Assembly: GCA_902548045.1 (NCBI GenBank)
Contig: CACCPR010000001.1
Location: 1 to 52,187, forward strand
DNA from: an uncultured Pelagibacteraceae bacterium
GTDB taxonomy: Bacteria; Pseudomonadota; Alphaproteobacteria; Pelagibacterales; Pelagibacteraceae
Reading direction: 5' to 3'
DNA: 52,187 nucleotides
Position 1 is the first letter of the stretch. Every line of letters starts with the position of its first letter. This document shows, piece after piece, positions 27,072 to 36,476 of the stretch. The notes beneath the pieces are model-generated. The model saw only the letters and a program-made list of their open reading frames with translations. It ran no database searches and had not been told where the DNA came from. The translations under genes were made by a program, and so were the position numbers.

Positions 27072-27698
27072 TTATAAAGTCTTTAAAATAGCGCAGTGTA
27101 AATAAGTTTCTTTTGATTCGTCTCTACTTGCTTCAGGCTTAAAAAATTGAACTTTTTCGAATTTCGATTTTGCTATATCTTTTATTTCGATAAAATCCTC
27201 ACCCATAAATAATTTAGATATTAAAACCCCTCTGGGTTTAAGATTTTGCGAAGAAAATTTAATAACATCGGCGCATAATTGATTGGTGCGAATGCAATCT
27301 AATGACTTATTCCCTGTAGTATTGGCTGCCATATCTGAAATAATAACATCTATTTTTTTACTAAAATAAGACAAGATTTTCTCTTTTGCTTTATCTTCAA
27401 GAAAATTACATTGTAAAAAAGTTACGTCTTTGATTCTATCCATTTTTCTAAGGTCTAATGATAAAATTTTACCTGTATTAATAATTTCGCTTGAAACTTG
27501 TGACCACCCTCCCGGATAAGCTCCAATATCAAGCAAATTTGTATTACTTTTAATAAATTTAAATTTATCGTTTAATTCAATTAGTTTGAAGGCTGCTCTG
27601 GAGCGATACCCTAAAGTTTTTGATTTTTTAAAGAAAAAATCTCTATGTTGTTTTATTTTCCAACTATTGCTTTTTTTTCTTCTTTTTGATTTTTTCAT
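27072..27698 (-). CDS. rlmE: 23S rRNA 2'-O-ribose methyltransferase RlmE (FtsJ)
   Basis: Methylates the 2'-OH of a uridine in the A loop of 23S rRNA. It has 208 residues, the usual size. YRSRAAFKLIELNDKF with Lys38, LLDIGAYPGGWSQV for SAM binding, VIISDMAAN with Asp122 and ISKLFMGEDF with Lys162 reproduce the K-D-K catalytic set known for E. coli RlmE. It is downstream of pssA with a TAATG overlap. In E. coli ftsJ neighbours ftsH; here it does not. Confidence 0.95.
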   Translation of the reverse strand: MKKSKRRKKSNSWKIKQHRDFFFKKSKTLGYRSRAAFKLIELNDKFKFIKSNTNLLDIGAYPGGWSQVSSEIINTGKILSLDLRKMDRIKDVTFLQCNFLEDKAKEKILSYFSKKIDVIISDMAANTTGNKSLDCIRTNQLCADVIKFSSQNLKPRGVLISKLFMGEDFIEIKDIAKSKFEKVQFFKPEASRDESKETYLHCAILKTL

Positions 27699-28492
27699 TA
27701 TAAAACATCTTCATGCTCATCGTCAGATGTTTCTATGTTATCTTTTTTTATTTGATTTTTATACATTGAAAAACTAACAGGTATAGAAAGTAAATATATA
27801 AGTCCAAATATTAATAAAGTTTCAAATGTGTAAAATAACAATGAAATAAATACTGTACCAATGCCTAATAAAATAAACACGGTAGACTTTGGAGAAACTG
27901 ATATTTTTTTTAAGGACAAAGTTGGAATTTTACTTACTAACAATATAGCAATTAAAACGGTAAAATATGGCGTTAAACTTTTTAAATTAAATTTTATGTT
28001 TAAATCCGAGAGTTCAAAAATTAAAGGCATTAAGATTAAAAGCCCTCCTGCTGGTGAAGGAACTCCCTCAAAATAATTATTTTTCCAAAGTTGGCTATCA
28101 TCAATTTTAGTTAAATTAAATCTTGCCAGTCTTAAAACGCAACACACAGAATATATTAATGTTATTGCCCAACCAAGTTTTCCGTAATTATTTAATTCCC
28201 AAAAGTATAAGATAAAAACTGGAGCAATTCCAAAACTTACAAAATCGGTTAATGAGTCTAATTCTTTTCCAAACTCTGATGTTCCTTTTATAAGTCTTGC
28301 TACTCTTCCATCTAAGGCATCTAGTATTGCAGCAAATAAAATAAAAATTACAGCTAAACTATAATTGCCGTCTATAGAAAATTTTATTGAACTTATTCCA
28401 AGACAAACGCCGCCCAGAGTAAGAATATTAGGTAATAGATACCTAGTTTTCTTTGATGAAACTAATTTAAATTTTTTATGTTCTTTCATCAT
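27698..28492 (-). CDS. pssA: CDP-diacylglycerol-serine O-phosphatidyltransferase
   Basis: Makes phosphatidylserine from CDP-diacylglycerol and serine in the inner membrane. The 264-residue protein has the CDP-alcohol phosphotransferase signature with Asp61, Gly62, Ala65, Arg66, Gly75, Asp79 and Asp83 in the pattern DGxxARx8GxxxDxxxD. About seven to eight hydrophobic helices span the protein, and the C-terminus is acidic. It overlaps psd by ATGA; together they make phosphatidylethanolamine. This is the membrane-bound type, not the soluble E. coli type. Confidence 0.94.
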   Translation of the reverse strand: MMKEHKKFKLVSSKKTRYLLPNILTLGGVCLGISSIKFSIDGNYSLAVIFILFAAILDALDGRVARLIKGTSEFGKELDSLTDFVSFGIAPVFILYFWELNNYGKLGWAITLIYSVCCVLRLARFNLTKIDDSQLWKNNYFEGVPSPAGGLLILMPLIFELSDLNIKFNLKSLTPYFTVLIAILLVSKIPTLSLKKISVSPKSTVFILLGIGTVFISLLFYTFETLLIFGLIYLLSIPVSFSMYKNQIKKDNIETSDDEHEDVL

Positions 28493-29139
28493 ATTGAAGC
28501 AATTAAGCTTTCTCCCGCAACAACGTTTTGACCTATTTTAGCTAAAGTTTTCTTATTTTTAAAATAAACATCTACTCTGCTTCCAAATCTTATCATTCCG
28601 ATTCTATCGCCTTGTTTTAAATCTTGACCTAATACTACTTCCGAGACAATTCTTCTTGCAATTAAACCTGCAATTTGAACAATTATAATTTCTTCACCTG
28701 TCTTGCTGCATTTAATCTTATAATAATTTCTCTCATTCTCTTCGCTTGCTTTATCAAGCGAGGCATTAAGAAATTTACCAGGCTTGTAGTTAATTTCTTC
28801 AACTTTTCCAGAAAGCGGTGTTCTGTTTACATGACAATTAAAAACATTCATAAAAATACTTATCTTAGTATAAGTTGTATTTTCTAATTGAAGCTCTATT
28901 GGTCCGGTTTGCTCCGAAATTGTAGTTATCAAGCCATCCGCTGGGCTGACTAAATAATTATCATCATTGATAGAAAATCTTTCTGGATCTCTAAAAAAGT
29001 AATAAACCCAAATAGTCAGTACTATAAAAACTAATCCCAAAAACTTTGAAAATAGTAATATTATAAATGTTGCTATTATTGAAATAGCTAAAAATTTGTA
29101 CCCTTCTTTATGTATTTTTGGAATAATTGTATTAAACAT
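28489..29139 (-). CDS. psd: Phosphatidylserine decarboxylase proenzyme (short type)
   Basis: Decarboxylates phosphatidylserine to phosphatidylethanolamine. The 216-residue form is the short, PSD-A type found in alphaproteobacteria. Two N-terminal membrane helices cover about 15-50. VSPADGLI and FMNVFNCHVNRTP are conserved catalytic-domain segments. Self-cleavage is predicted between Gly186 and Ser187 in RFGSRVDVY, giving the pyruvoyl group. It is the first gene of the psd-pssA-rlmE series and is divergent from icd. Confidence 0.94.
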   Translation of the reverse strand: MFNTIIPKIHKEGYKFLAISIIATFIILLFSKFLGLVFIVLTIWVYYFFRDPERFSINDDNYLVSPADGLITTISEQTGPIELQLENTTYTKISIFMNVFNCHVNRTPLSGKVEEINYKPGKFLNASLDKASEENERNYYKIKCSKTGEEIIIVQIAGLIARRIVSEVVLGQDLKQGDRIGMIRFGSRVDVYFKNKKTLAKIGQNVVAGESLIASI

Positions 29140-29149
29140 AATTTTAAGT

Positions 29150-29177
29150 TTGCTAATTTTTTCTTAATATGTATAAA
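29150..29177 (+). promoter_or_regulatory. Candidate sigma-70 promoter for icd
   Basis: TTGCTA (29150-29155), a 16-bp spacer and TATAAA (29172-29177) lie in the 68-bp gap between the divergent psd and icd genes. A TG precedes the -10 directly. The predicted leader is about 24 nt. Placement is sensible, but AT richness limits confidence. Confidence 0.42.
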
Positions 29178-29207
29178 AATCCTACTTAATCAATCTATTT
29201 TTATTTT

Positions 29208-30422
29208 ATGGCGAAAATTAAAGTCAAAAACCCAGTAGTTGAGCTAGACGGAGACGAAATGACTAGGATCATTTGGTCGTTTATAAAAGATAAGCTCATA
29301 AAGCCATATTTGGATATAGATCTCAAATATTTCGATTTAGGTATGGAAAATCGAGACAAAACTAATGACCAAGTAACTGTTGACTGTGCTAAAGCAATTC
29401 AAAAATATGGGGCAGGAGTAAAATGCGCAACCATAACTCCCGACGAAGCGAGAGTTAAAGAATTTAATCTAAAAAAAATGTGGAGGTCTCCTAATGGTAC
29501 TATAAGAAATATTGTGGGAGGGACTATCTTTAGAGAGCCTATTATTTGTAAAAATGTTCCGAGGTTGGTTCCACATTGGACAGACAGTGTAATTGTTGGA
29601 AGGCACGCTTTTGGAGATCAGTACAAAGCAACAGATTTTAAAGTTCCTGGGAAAGGTAAAATGACTGTCAAATGGGTGTCTGAAAATGGCAAAGATAAAA
29701 TAGAGCATGAAGTTTTTCATTTTGATGGGCCTGGTATTGCTCTTTCGATGTATAATTTAGATAATTCTATAAGAGACTTTGCTAAAGCATGTTTAAATTA
29801 TGGTTTAGTGAGGAAGTGGCCAGTTTATTTTTCAACCAAAAATACAATTTTAAAAGCATATGATGGAAGATTTAAAGACATATTTGAAGAAGTATATCAA
29901 ATGGAATTTAAGGATAAATTTGATAAAATAGGTATTACTTATGAACATAGGTTAATAGATGATATGGTTGCGTGTGCGATGAAATGGAATGGAAAATATA
30001 TTTGGGCTTGTAAAAATTATGATGGAGATGTTCAATCGGATACTGTTGCTCAAGGTTATGGATCTTTGGGATTGATGACAAGTGTTCTAAGAACTCCTGA
30101 TGGAAAAATTGCTGAAGCAGAAGCCGCTCATGGAACTGTAACTAGGCATTATAGGCAGCACCAAGCAGGCAAAGAAACATCTACCAACCCTATAGCCTCT
30201 ATCTTTGCATGGACGAGAGGTTTATTCCATAGAGGAAATCTTGATGGTAATCAAGAACTGATAAAATTTTCTGAAGCTCTTGAAAAAGTTTGTATTGAAA
30301 CAGTTGAAAGTGGTTCTATGACTAAGGATTTAGCAATATTAATCAATAAAGATCAAAAATTCTTAACAACTAATCAATTTTTAGAGGCAATAAACTCTAA
30401 CCTTAAAAAGAAACTTAATTAA
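29208..30422 (+). CDS. icd: NADP-dependent isocitrate dehydrogenase
   Basis: Oxidative decarboxylation of isocitrate to 2-oxoglutarate in the TCA cycle. The 404-residue protein is of the homodimeric, eukaryote-like subfamily common in alphaproteobacteria. It starts [20 protein letters not shown] and shows the substrate block [13 protein letters not shown], the metal-binding [14 protein letters not shown] and [14 protein letters not shown] with the NADP-binding motif. It is transcribed alone and converges on alaS with an 8-nt overlap inside the palindrome TTAATTAA. Confidence 0.97.
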   Translation: MAKIKVKNPVVELDGDEMTRIIWSFIKDKLIKPYLDIDLKYFDLGMENRDKTNDQVTVDCAKAIQKYGAGVKCATITPDEARVKEFNLKKMWRSPNGTIRNIVGGTIFREPIICKNVPRLVPHWTDSVIVGRHAFGDQYKATDFKVPGKGKMTVKWVSENGKDKIEHEVFHFDGPGIALSMYNLDNSIRDFAKACLNYGLVRKWPVYFSTKNTILKAYDGRFKDIFEEVYQMEFKDKFDKIGITYEHRLIDDMVACAMKWNGKYIWACKNYDGDVQSDTVAQGYGSLGLMTSVLRTPDGKIAEAEAAHGTVTRHYRQHQAGKETSTNPIASIFAWTRGLFHRGNLDGNQELIKFSEALEKVCIETVESGSMTKDLAILINKDQKFLTTNQFLEAINSNLKKKLN

Positions 30423-33090
30423 TTTTGTCAACTATTGCTTTAAAAGCATCATCTATTTTGTCTTTATTAGTTCCACCAGCTTGAGCAAAATCTTTTCTTC
30501 CCCCTCCTCCTTTTCCGTTAAGTATTTCTGAGGCAATTTTTACAAGACTTACAGCGTCATACTGTGAAATAAGATCATTAGTAATTCCAATTGCAACTCC
30601 AACTTTTTCGTCAAAAGTTGAAATACTTATCACTATACCTTTTTTAATGTCTTTTTTTCCTTGGTCTATAACACTCCTTAACTCTTTAGGAGGAAAATCA
30701 TAAAGGGTTTGTTGTCTTAATATAAAATTACCAATCCTTTTGTCTTGAATTTTATTTTTGCTTTTATCTTTAATAACATTTTGAATCTTTATTTTGTCTA
30801 ATTGCTTAGTTAAAACTTTTAAATTTTCACTTAAATCTTTGTTTGTATTAAAATCAGGTTTAATTTTTAAACTTTGTAATTCTTTTTTTATTTTTTCTAA
30901 TTGATCTTTGTTTGTTTTTTCTTTTGTCGACTCGTCTTTTTCTTTAAATTTCTCATACCTTTCAAGTTGTTTGTCTCTTAAGGCTTCTACTCTTCTTACT
31001 CCAGAGGCTATTGACGACTGGCTAATAACTTTAAACTTTCCAACTTCTTTTGTATTTTTTACGTGTGTTCCTCCACAAAGTTCTGTTGAAAAAAAACCAT
31101 TAGACTCTTTGCCCATAAATACTACTCTTACTTCTTCACCGTACTTTTCACCGAAAAGAGCTAAAGCACCCATTTTTACCGCTTCTTTCGGCGTCATTAT
31201 TCTTGTTTGTACATCAGTAGAGCCTTCAACTATTTCATTAACAACTTTATTAATTTTAATTATCTCCTCTTTTTCAATAGGTTTATTATGGCTAAAATCA
31301 AATCTTAATCGTTCTGGGGAAACTAATGATCCTTTTTGAGTTACATGCTTACCTAAAGTCCTTCTTAAAGACTCATGTAGTAAATGTGTTGCAGAATGGT
31401 TAGCTTTAGAATTATTTCTATTTTCAATATTTATCTCAAGATTTACGTTTTGACCAATTTCTATCGTGCCGGACTCAATTTTACCAACATGAACAAAAAG
31501 ATCTCCCATTTTTTTTTGTGTATTGGTAATATTAATCTTACAATCTGAGTTAAAAATTATTCCATTATCCCCGACTTGTCCTCCTGACTCTCCATAGAAA
31601 GGTGTTTGATTTGTTATAATTTCAACATCATCGCCTGCGCTGGCATTTTCAACAAACTTATTATCTTTGGAAATTTTTATAACTACTCCCTCTGCTTTAT
31701 CAAACTCGTATCCTAAAAATTCTGTTGGTTTTAGTTCCTCTCTAATTTTAAACCATTTTTTTTCTACTGATTTATCACCAGAACCCTTCCAGTTAGCTCT
31801 GGCTAAATTTTTACTTTTTTCCATTTCTTGCTCAAAGGCTAAACTATCAACCTTAATATTTTTTGTTCTTAAGATATCTGCAGTTAAGTCTACGGGAAAT
31901 CCGTAAGTATCATACAATTTAAAAGCTATTGAACCAGGTAACGTATTATTTTGTACTTTATCTAAATTGTCATTTAAAATTTTCATTCCTCTTTCAAGAA
32001 GAGAAGAGAATTTTTCTTCCTCATTTTTTAAAGTCTCTACAATAAGATCTTTACCTGTTTCTAATTCTGGATAGCTGTTTTTCATCTCATTGAGTAAAAT
32101 ATTAAAAAGTTTATAAAAAACAGGCGACTTGCTTCCTAAAGCATGCGCATGTCTCATTCCTCTTCTCATTATTCTTCTCAAAACATAGCCACGCCCCTCG
32201 TTTGAAGGTAAAATTCCTTCAGCTATTAAAAAACTACTTGCTCTTAGGTGGTCTGATATAACTCTATGGCTTGCAATAGTTTTTACGTTAATTGGTGATT
32301 TAATTAAATCTGATGATGCAGATATAATTTTTTTAAAATGATCAATGTTATAATTATCATGTGTTCCTTGTAGAACAGCTGTCATTCTTTCAAGACCCAT
32401 TCCTGTGTCAACCGATGGTTTGGGTAGATTGATTCTTTTATTTTTTGAGATTTGCTCGTATTGCATGAAAACAAGATTCCATATTTCTATATATCTGTTC
32501 CCATCTTGATCTACACTTCCTGGTGGACCTCCTTTAAGTTTTTCTCCATGATCATAAAATATTTCCGAACATGGTCCACAAGGTCCAGTATCTCCCATAG
32601 ACCAAAAATTATCAGATGTTGAAATTTTGATTATCTTATCTTCACTTAAGCCAGCAATTTTTTTCCATAAATCAAAAGACTCTTGGTCTTCATGAAAAAC
32701 CGTAACGGAGAGTTTTTCTTTAGGTAATTGAAAATCTTTAGTGAGTAATTTCCAAGCATGATCTATTGCTTGCTCTTTAAAATAGTCTCCAAATGAGAAG
32801 TTTCCCAACATTTCAAAAAATGTATGGTGTCTTGGGGTATAACCAACGTTTTCAAGATCATTATGTTTTCCACCTGCTCTTACACATTTCTGAGATGTGG
32901 TAGCTTTTTTATATGGTCTTTTTTCCAATCCAGTAAAAACATTTTTAAACTGAACCATGCCAGAATTAGTAAACATTAAGGTAGGATCGTTATTTGGTAC
33001 CAAATTACTAGAATCTACTATTTCATGATTGTTTTTCTTAAAGTAATTAAGAAATTTATCTCTTATATCAGTCAACAAAAATTGGCTCAT
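30415..33090 (-). CDS. alaS: Alanyl-tRNA synthetase
   Basis: Charges tRNA-Ala. The 891 residues match a full-length enzyme. The N-terminal class II core includes [13 protein letters not shown] and [18 protein letters not shown]. The editing domain has the zinc-binding HSATHLLH near residue 560 and CGGTH near 670. A charged coiled-coil region (about 710-780) precedes the C-Ala part with [15 protein letters not shown]. It follows the DUF779 gene by 43 bp on the same strand. Positions of the motifs are approximate. Confidence 0.97.
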   Translation of the reverse strand: MSQFLLTDIRDKFLNYFKKNNHEIVDSSNLVPNNDPTLMFTNSGMVQFKNVFTGLEKRPYKKATTSQKCVRAGGKHNDLENVGYTPRHHTFFEMLGNFSFGDYFKEQAIDHAWKLLTKDFQLPKEKLSVTVFHEDQESFDLWKKIAGLSEDKIIKISTSDNFWSMGDTGPCGPCSEIFYDHGEKLKGGPPGSVDQDGNRYIEIWNLVFMQYEQISKNKRINLPKPSVDTGMGLERMTAVLQGTHDNYNIDHFKKIISASSDLIKSPINVKTIASHRVISDHLRASSFLIAEGILPSNEGRGYVLRRIMRRGMRHAHALGSKSPVFYKLFNILLNEMKNSYPELETGKDLIVETLKNEEEKFSSLLERGMKILNDNLDKVQNNTLPGSIAFKLYDTYGFPVDLTADILRTKNIKVDSLAFEQEMEKSKNLARANWKGSGDKSVEKKWFKIREELKPTEFLGYEFDKAEGVVIKISKDNKFVENASAGDDVEIITNQTPFYGESGGQVGDNGIIFNSDCKINITNTQKKMGDLFVHVGKIESGTIEIGQNVNLEINIENRNNSKANHSATHLLHESLRRTLGKHVTQKGSLVSPERLRFDFSHNKPIEKEEIIKINKVVNEIVEGSTDVQTRIMTPKEAVKMGALALFGEKYGEEVRVVFMGKESNGFFSTELCGGTHVKNTKEVGKFKVISQSSIASGVRRVEALRDKQLERYEKFKEKDESTKEKTNKDQLEKIKKELQSLKIKPDFNTNKDLSENLKVLTKQLDKIKIQNVIKDKSKNKIQDKRIGNFILRQQTLYDFPPKELRSVIDQGKKDIKKGIVISISTFDEKVGVAIGITNDLISQYDAVSLVKIASEILNGKGGGGRKDFAQAGGTNKDKIDDAFKAIVDKIN

Positions 33091-33133
33091 ATAATATTAA
33101 ATACAGATATTTATAGGGTTGTCTATAAAGAGA

Positions 33134-33490
33134 TTAACCAGTTTTTTGTTTTTCGTTATCAACTACTAAGCAAATTTCTGATTTTGTTAAAAATCTTTCT
33201 CCAGTTCCATTATCCAACGAAAACATCCCGCCTATTCCCTTCACAGCATCTATAGTGAGGTCGGTATGTTTCCATTTTTCATATTGATCGCCATTCATAT
33301 AAAAAGGAACTCCTCCTATCTCACCTAACTTAATGTCATTATCTCCTAGAGGAAATTCACCCTCTTTAAAACACATAGGAGCACTGCCGTCACAACAACC
33401 TCCTGATTGATGAAACATTAATTTCTCTCCATACTTTTCTTGAAGTTTAGATAGCAATGTTAAAGCTGAATGAGTTGCAGATACTTTCAT
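33134..33490 (-). CDS. DUF779 protein linked to aldehyde dehydrogenase
   Basis: A 118-residue protein starting MKVSATHSAL, with the hallmark FHQSGGCCDGSAPMC and a later GVPFYMNGDQYEKW. DUF779 proteins are commonly encoded next to acetaldehyde-type dehydrogenases, as here; their molecular role is not established to my knowledge. The paired cysteines suggest metal or redox chemistry, which is inference. The frame also allows a start at 33508, but that codon lies inside a perfect hairpin and adds residues outside the family core, so 33490 is preferred. The hairpin separates it from the aldehyde dehydrogenase upstream. Confidence 0.85.
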   Translation of the reverse strand: MKVSATHSALTLLSKLQEKYGEKLMFHQSGGCCDGSAPMCFKEGEFPLGDNDIKLGEIGGVPFYMNGDQYEKWKHTDLTIDAVKGIGGMFSLDNGTGERFLTKSEICLVVDNEKQKTG

Positions 33491-33501
33491 TTTTATAGTA
33501 C

Positions 33502-33526
33502 GGCCCATGATTTAGAATCATGGGCC
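33502..33526 (-). terminator. 10-bp perfect hairpin between aldehyde dehydrogenase and DUF779
   Basis: GGCCCATGAT and ATCATGGGCC form a perfect 10-bp stem with a 5-nt loop, strikingly GC-rich for this chromosome. It lies 15 bp after the aldehyde dehydrogenase stop and ends 11 bp before the preferred DUF779 start. On the minus strand the stem is followed by GTACTATAAAAATG, not a long U-run, so it is more likely a partial terminator, an mRNA-stabilising 3' end or a processing site than a strong terminator. Confidence 0.7.
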
Positions 33527-33541
33527 AGTATATATTATTGG

Positions 33542-35095
33542 TTAAAAGAATCCCAATTTCTTCTCAGCGTAAGAAACGTGTAAGTTCTTGTTTTGTCTAT
33601 AATGATTAAGCATCATCTTGTGAGTTTCTCTACCCACACCAGACTGTTTATAACCACCAAATGGTGAGTGTGCTGGATAAGCGTGATAACAATTTGTCCA
33701 CACTATTCCGGCTTGGATTGCTCTACCCATTCTGTGAGCTGTATTACCATCTCTAGTCCATACTGCTGCTCCTAAACCGTAAAGAGTGTCGTTAGCAATT
33801 TTCAATGCCTCTGCTTCATCTTTAAATTTAATAACAGATACAACAGGTCCGAAGATCTCCTCTTGCGAGATACGCATGTTGTTTTTTGCTTCAAAAATAG
33901 TTGGCTGAATATAGTTTCCTTTTTCCAGTCCGCTATTAAGTTTAGCGACACTTCCTCCTGTTAGGACTTTAGCTCCCTCTTTTTTACCGAGTTCAAGATA
34001 AGATTTAATCTTTTCCATCTGCTCAACTGACGCTTGAGCTCCAATCATCGTTTCCATTTTTAAAGGATTATCTTGTTTTACAGCTTTAGTTCTTGCTATA
34101 GCTCTCTCCATGAATTTATCATAGATAGACTCTTGAATTAAAGCTCTACTTGGACAAGTGCAAACTTCACCTTGGTTAAGATTGAACATAACAAATCCTT
34201 CAATACATTTATCAAAGAAATCGTCATCTTTTTCCATAACATCTTCAAAGAAAATGTTTGGAGATTTTCCACCCAATTCCAAAGTAATTGGAATTATGTT
34301 TTGTGCTGCGTATTGCATAATCAATCTTCCAGTAGTTGTTTCACCAGTAAAAGCAACTTTCGCAACTCTTTTTGAAGATGCTAAAGGTTTACCTGCTTCC
34401 AATCCAAAACCACTAACTATGTTTACTACCCCTGGAGGTAATAAATCTCCAATAAGCTCCATCAAAACATTAATAGACGCTGGCGTTTGTTCAGCTGGTT
34501 TTAATACAACACAGTTTCCTGCTGCTAAAGCAGGAGCTAATTTCCATGTTGCCATTAATAATGGAAAGTTCCAAGGAATAATCTGACCTACAACTCCTAA
34601 AGGTTCATGAAAGTTATAAGAGTATTGATTATTACTTATTTCAGCGATTGATCCTTCTTCTGCTCTTATTACTCCAGCAAAATATCTCCAGTGATCAACT
34701 ACTAATGGCAAGTCTGCTGCCATACACTCTCTTATTGGTTTCCCATTATCTAAACATTCAGCTGTTGCTAGTAAATTTAGATTTTTTTCAATAACATCAG
34801 CTATTTTATTCAAAATATTTGATCTAGTAGTGATGTCTGTTTTTCCCCATGCTGGGAAAGCTGCGTGAGCTGCGTCTAATGCAGCTTCGACGTCTTTTTC
34901 GTTCGATCGTGCAACTGAACAGATTTTCTCATTATTTATCGGGCTTAGATTATCAAAATATTTGCCTGATTTTGGTTCTACAAATTTACCATTTATATAA
35001 TTACCGTATTTAGCTTTAAATGGAAACTTTACTTTTAAATGAGAGGTATCCAGAGCTGAAGACACTTTCGAGCTTTTCGCTTGTTGTGTACTCAT
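33542..35095 (-). CDS. NAD-dependent aldehyde dehydrogenase (ExaC/AldB type)
   Basis: Oxidises an aliphatic aldehyde, probably acetaldehyde-like, to the acid. It has 517 residues. The ALDH fold motifs are present: [21 protein letters not shown] (cofactor binding), [14 protein letters not shown] with catalytic Glu, and [11 protein letters not shown] with the catalytic Cys flanked by a second Cys, typical of the AldB/ExaC branch. A strong Shine-Dalgarno sequence AAGGAGGG (35099-35106 on the minus strand) precedes the ATG, rare among genes here, suggesting high expression. DUF779 follows. The DNA looks less AT-rich than its neighbours. Confidence 0.92.
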   Translation of the reverse strand: MSTQQAKSSKVSSALDTSHLKVKFPFKAKYGNYINGKFVEPKSGKYFDNLSPINNEKICSVARSNEKDVEAALDAAHAAFPAWGKTDITTRSNILNKIADVIEKNLNLLATAECLDNGKPIRECMAADLPLVVDHWRYFAGVIRAEEGSIAEISNNQYSYNFHEPLGVVGQIIPWNFPLLMATWKLAPALAAGNCVVLKPAEQTPASINVLMELIGDLLPPGVVNIVSGFGLEAGKPLASSKRVAKVAFTGETTTGRLIMQYAAQNIIPITLELGGKSPNIFFEDVMEKDDDFFDKCIEGFVMFNLNQGEVCTCPSRALIQESIYDKFMERAIARTKAVKQDNPLKMETMIGAQASVEQMEKIKSYLELGKKEGAKVLTGGSVAKLNSGLEKGNYIQPTIFEAKNNMRISQEEIFGPVVSVIKFKDEAEALKIANDTLYGLGAAVWTRDGNTAHRMGRAIQAGIVWTNCYHAYPAHSPFGGYKQSGVGRETHKMMLNHYRQNKNLHVSYAEKKLGFF

Positions 35096-35271
35096 ATACC
35101 CTCCTTGTTTGAGTTGAGTTTATTGAACTAAATTTGAAGCGCTTTGTACACCATTAACTTTACAACTATAGGTATTAGATACTATATGTAGAATATATCA
35201 ATCATCAGTTGTTGTTTCATGGGAAACGGGAGAAACATTTCTCCCGTTATAATTCTAAGATGGCAAGAAAA
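35096..35271. promoter_or_regulatory. Control region between recA and aldehyde dehydrogenase
   Basis: This 176-bp gap contains the recA 3' hairpin, a candidate palindrome AAGCGCTT (35137-35144) followed at once by TGTACA (35145-35150), and an imperfect inverted repeat at about 35160-35190. The strong ribosome binding site of the aldehyde dehydrogenase is at its end. A promoter reading leftward is expected, but I cannot fix it; the double palindrome is a possible operator. Confidence 0.4.
35225..35248 (-). terminator. Rho-independent terminator-like hairpin after recA
   Basis: AACGGGAGAAA and TTTCTCCCGTT are perfectly complementary with CA between them, giving a stem of about 10 bp with a small loop. 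It lies 24 bp after the recA stop. On the minus strand it is followed by TCCC rather than a long U-run. A second inverted repeat, GTTTC-ATGG-GAAAC (35214-35227), shares bases with the stem foot, so the two structures may compete. Confidence 0.65.
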
Positions 35272-36381
35272 CTATTTATCTTCTTTTTCTTCTTCTTTGC
35301 TAATTTTTTCGTTTGGCGAAGGATTTCCTTCTAACTCTTTTGAAATTGCTGCTGCTTGATCTCTTATAATTTTTTCTATTTCTGTAGCTACGTTAGGATT
35401 TTTTTGTAAGTAGATTTTAGCATTTTCTCTACCTTGACCTATTTTTTCACCTTTGTAAGCATACCATGCACCAGATTTTTCAACTACTCCAGCTTTAGTA
35501 CCTAGATCAATTAATTCACCAAGTTTGCTTATTCCTTTTCCATACATTAAATCAAATTCTACAACTTTGAATGGTGGTGCAACTTTATTTTTAATTACCT
35601 TTACCCTAGTTGAATTTCCAATTATTTGATCTTTCTCTTTTATAGCACCTATTCTTCTAATATCCATTCTTACAGATGAATAAAACTTAAGAGCATTTCC
35701 GCCTGACGTTGTTTCAGGGTTTCCAAACATCACTCCGATTTTCATTCTAATCTGATTGATAAATATTACCATTGTGTTTGATTTTGAAACCGAGCCAGTT
35801 ATTTTTCTTAATGCTTGACTCATCAATCTTGATTGTAATCCAACATGATGATCGCCCATTTCTCCTTCTAATTCAGCCTTAGGTGTTAAAGCAGCTACTG
35901 AGTCAACTACCAAAACTGAAACTGATCCAGACTTAATTAATGTATCGGCAATTTCTAATGCTTGTTCTCCGGTATCCGGTTGAGATATCAAAAGCTCTTC
36001 CGTTTTAACACCAAGTTTTTTTGCGTAAACTGGGTCCATCGCGTGCTCTGCATCTACAAAAGCACAAATTCCTCCTGCTTTTTGAGCTTCGGCAACTACT
36101 TGTAAGGCTAGTGTCGTTTTTCCAGAAGACTCAGGGCCGTAAATTTCTACAATTCTACCTTTTGGTAAACCTCCTATTCCAAGAGCTAAATCCAAGCTTA
36201 ATGATCCAGTTGAGATTGCTTCAACATCAAGTGCTTGTTGTTGCCCTAGTCTCATTACAGATCCTTTACCAAAATTTTGGTCTATTTGGCTAATAGCAGC
36301 CTCTAAAGACTTGTTTTTTTCCTTTAATTCTTGAGCTTTTTTGTTGTCTGTTTTAACAACCTTTAAATTATTTTTTGTCAT
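35272..36381 (-). CDS. recA: Recombinase RecA
   Basis: Strand exchange protein for homologous recombination and repair. It has 369 residues. The Walker A motif GPESSGKT is at 82-89, and later segments such as [48 protein letters not shown] and RGRENAK-like GQGRENAK are the usual RecA blocks. The C-terminus is acidic and lysine-rich. A partial AAGGA ribosome site precedes the ATG. The upstream gap does not show the alphaproteobacterial GTTC-N7-GTTC SOS box. Confidence 0.97.
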   Translation of the reverse strand: MTKNNLKVVKTDNKKAQELKEKNKSLEAAISQIDQNFGKGSVMRLGQQQALDVEAISTGSLSLDLALGIGGLPKGRIVEIYGPESSGKTTLALQVVAEAQKAGGICAFVDAEHAMDPVYAKKLGVKTEELLISQPDTGEQALEIADTLIKSGSVSVLVVDSVAALTPKAELEGEMGDHHVGLQSRLMSQALRKITGSVSKSNTMVIFINQIRMKIGVMFGNPETTSGGNALKFYSSVRMDIRRIGAIKEKDQIIGNSTRVKVIKNKVAPPFKVVEFDLMYGKGISKLGELIDLGTKAGVVEKSGAWYAYKGEKIGQGRENAKIYLQKNPNVATEIEKIIRDQAAAISKELEGNPSPNEKISKEEEKEDK

Positions 36382-36476
36382 TTGTTATCCTTTTATTGTT
36401 TCGAATCGATAATATAAATGTACACATTTTGTTCTTTTTTGCAAGAATCTTTTAAAAAAGCTAAGTAAATAGAGGC
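36382..36476. promoter_or_regulatory. Upstream region of recA
   Basis: A 95-bp gap between the tolC-like gene and recA. It holds AAATGTACACATTT (36416-36429), two 6-bp arms around a 2-bp centre, which could be an operator. No SOS box of the GTTC-N7-GTTC kind is visible, and no convincing -35/-10 pair stands out. No strong hairpin for the upstream gene is seen. Confidence 0.3.

Noticed and set aside
30908..31339. 143-codon open frame antisense to alaS
   Set aside because: Shadow of the alaS coding sequence; Ser/Thr/Leu-rich composition is what the reverse frame of Lys/Glu-rich sequence gives.
34158..34586. 142-codon open frame antisense to the aldehyde dehydrogenase gene
   Set aside because: It lies wholly inside a well-supported gene, has no recognisable domain or ribosome site, and open antisense frames are expected opposite this codon usage.
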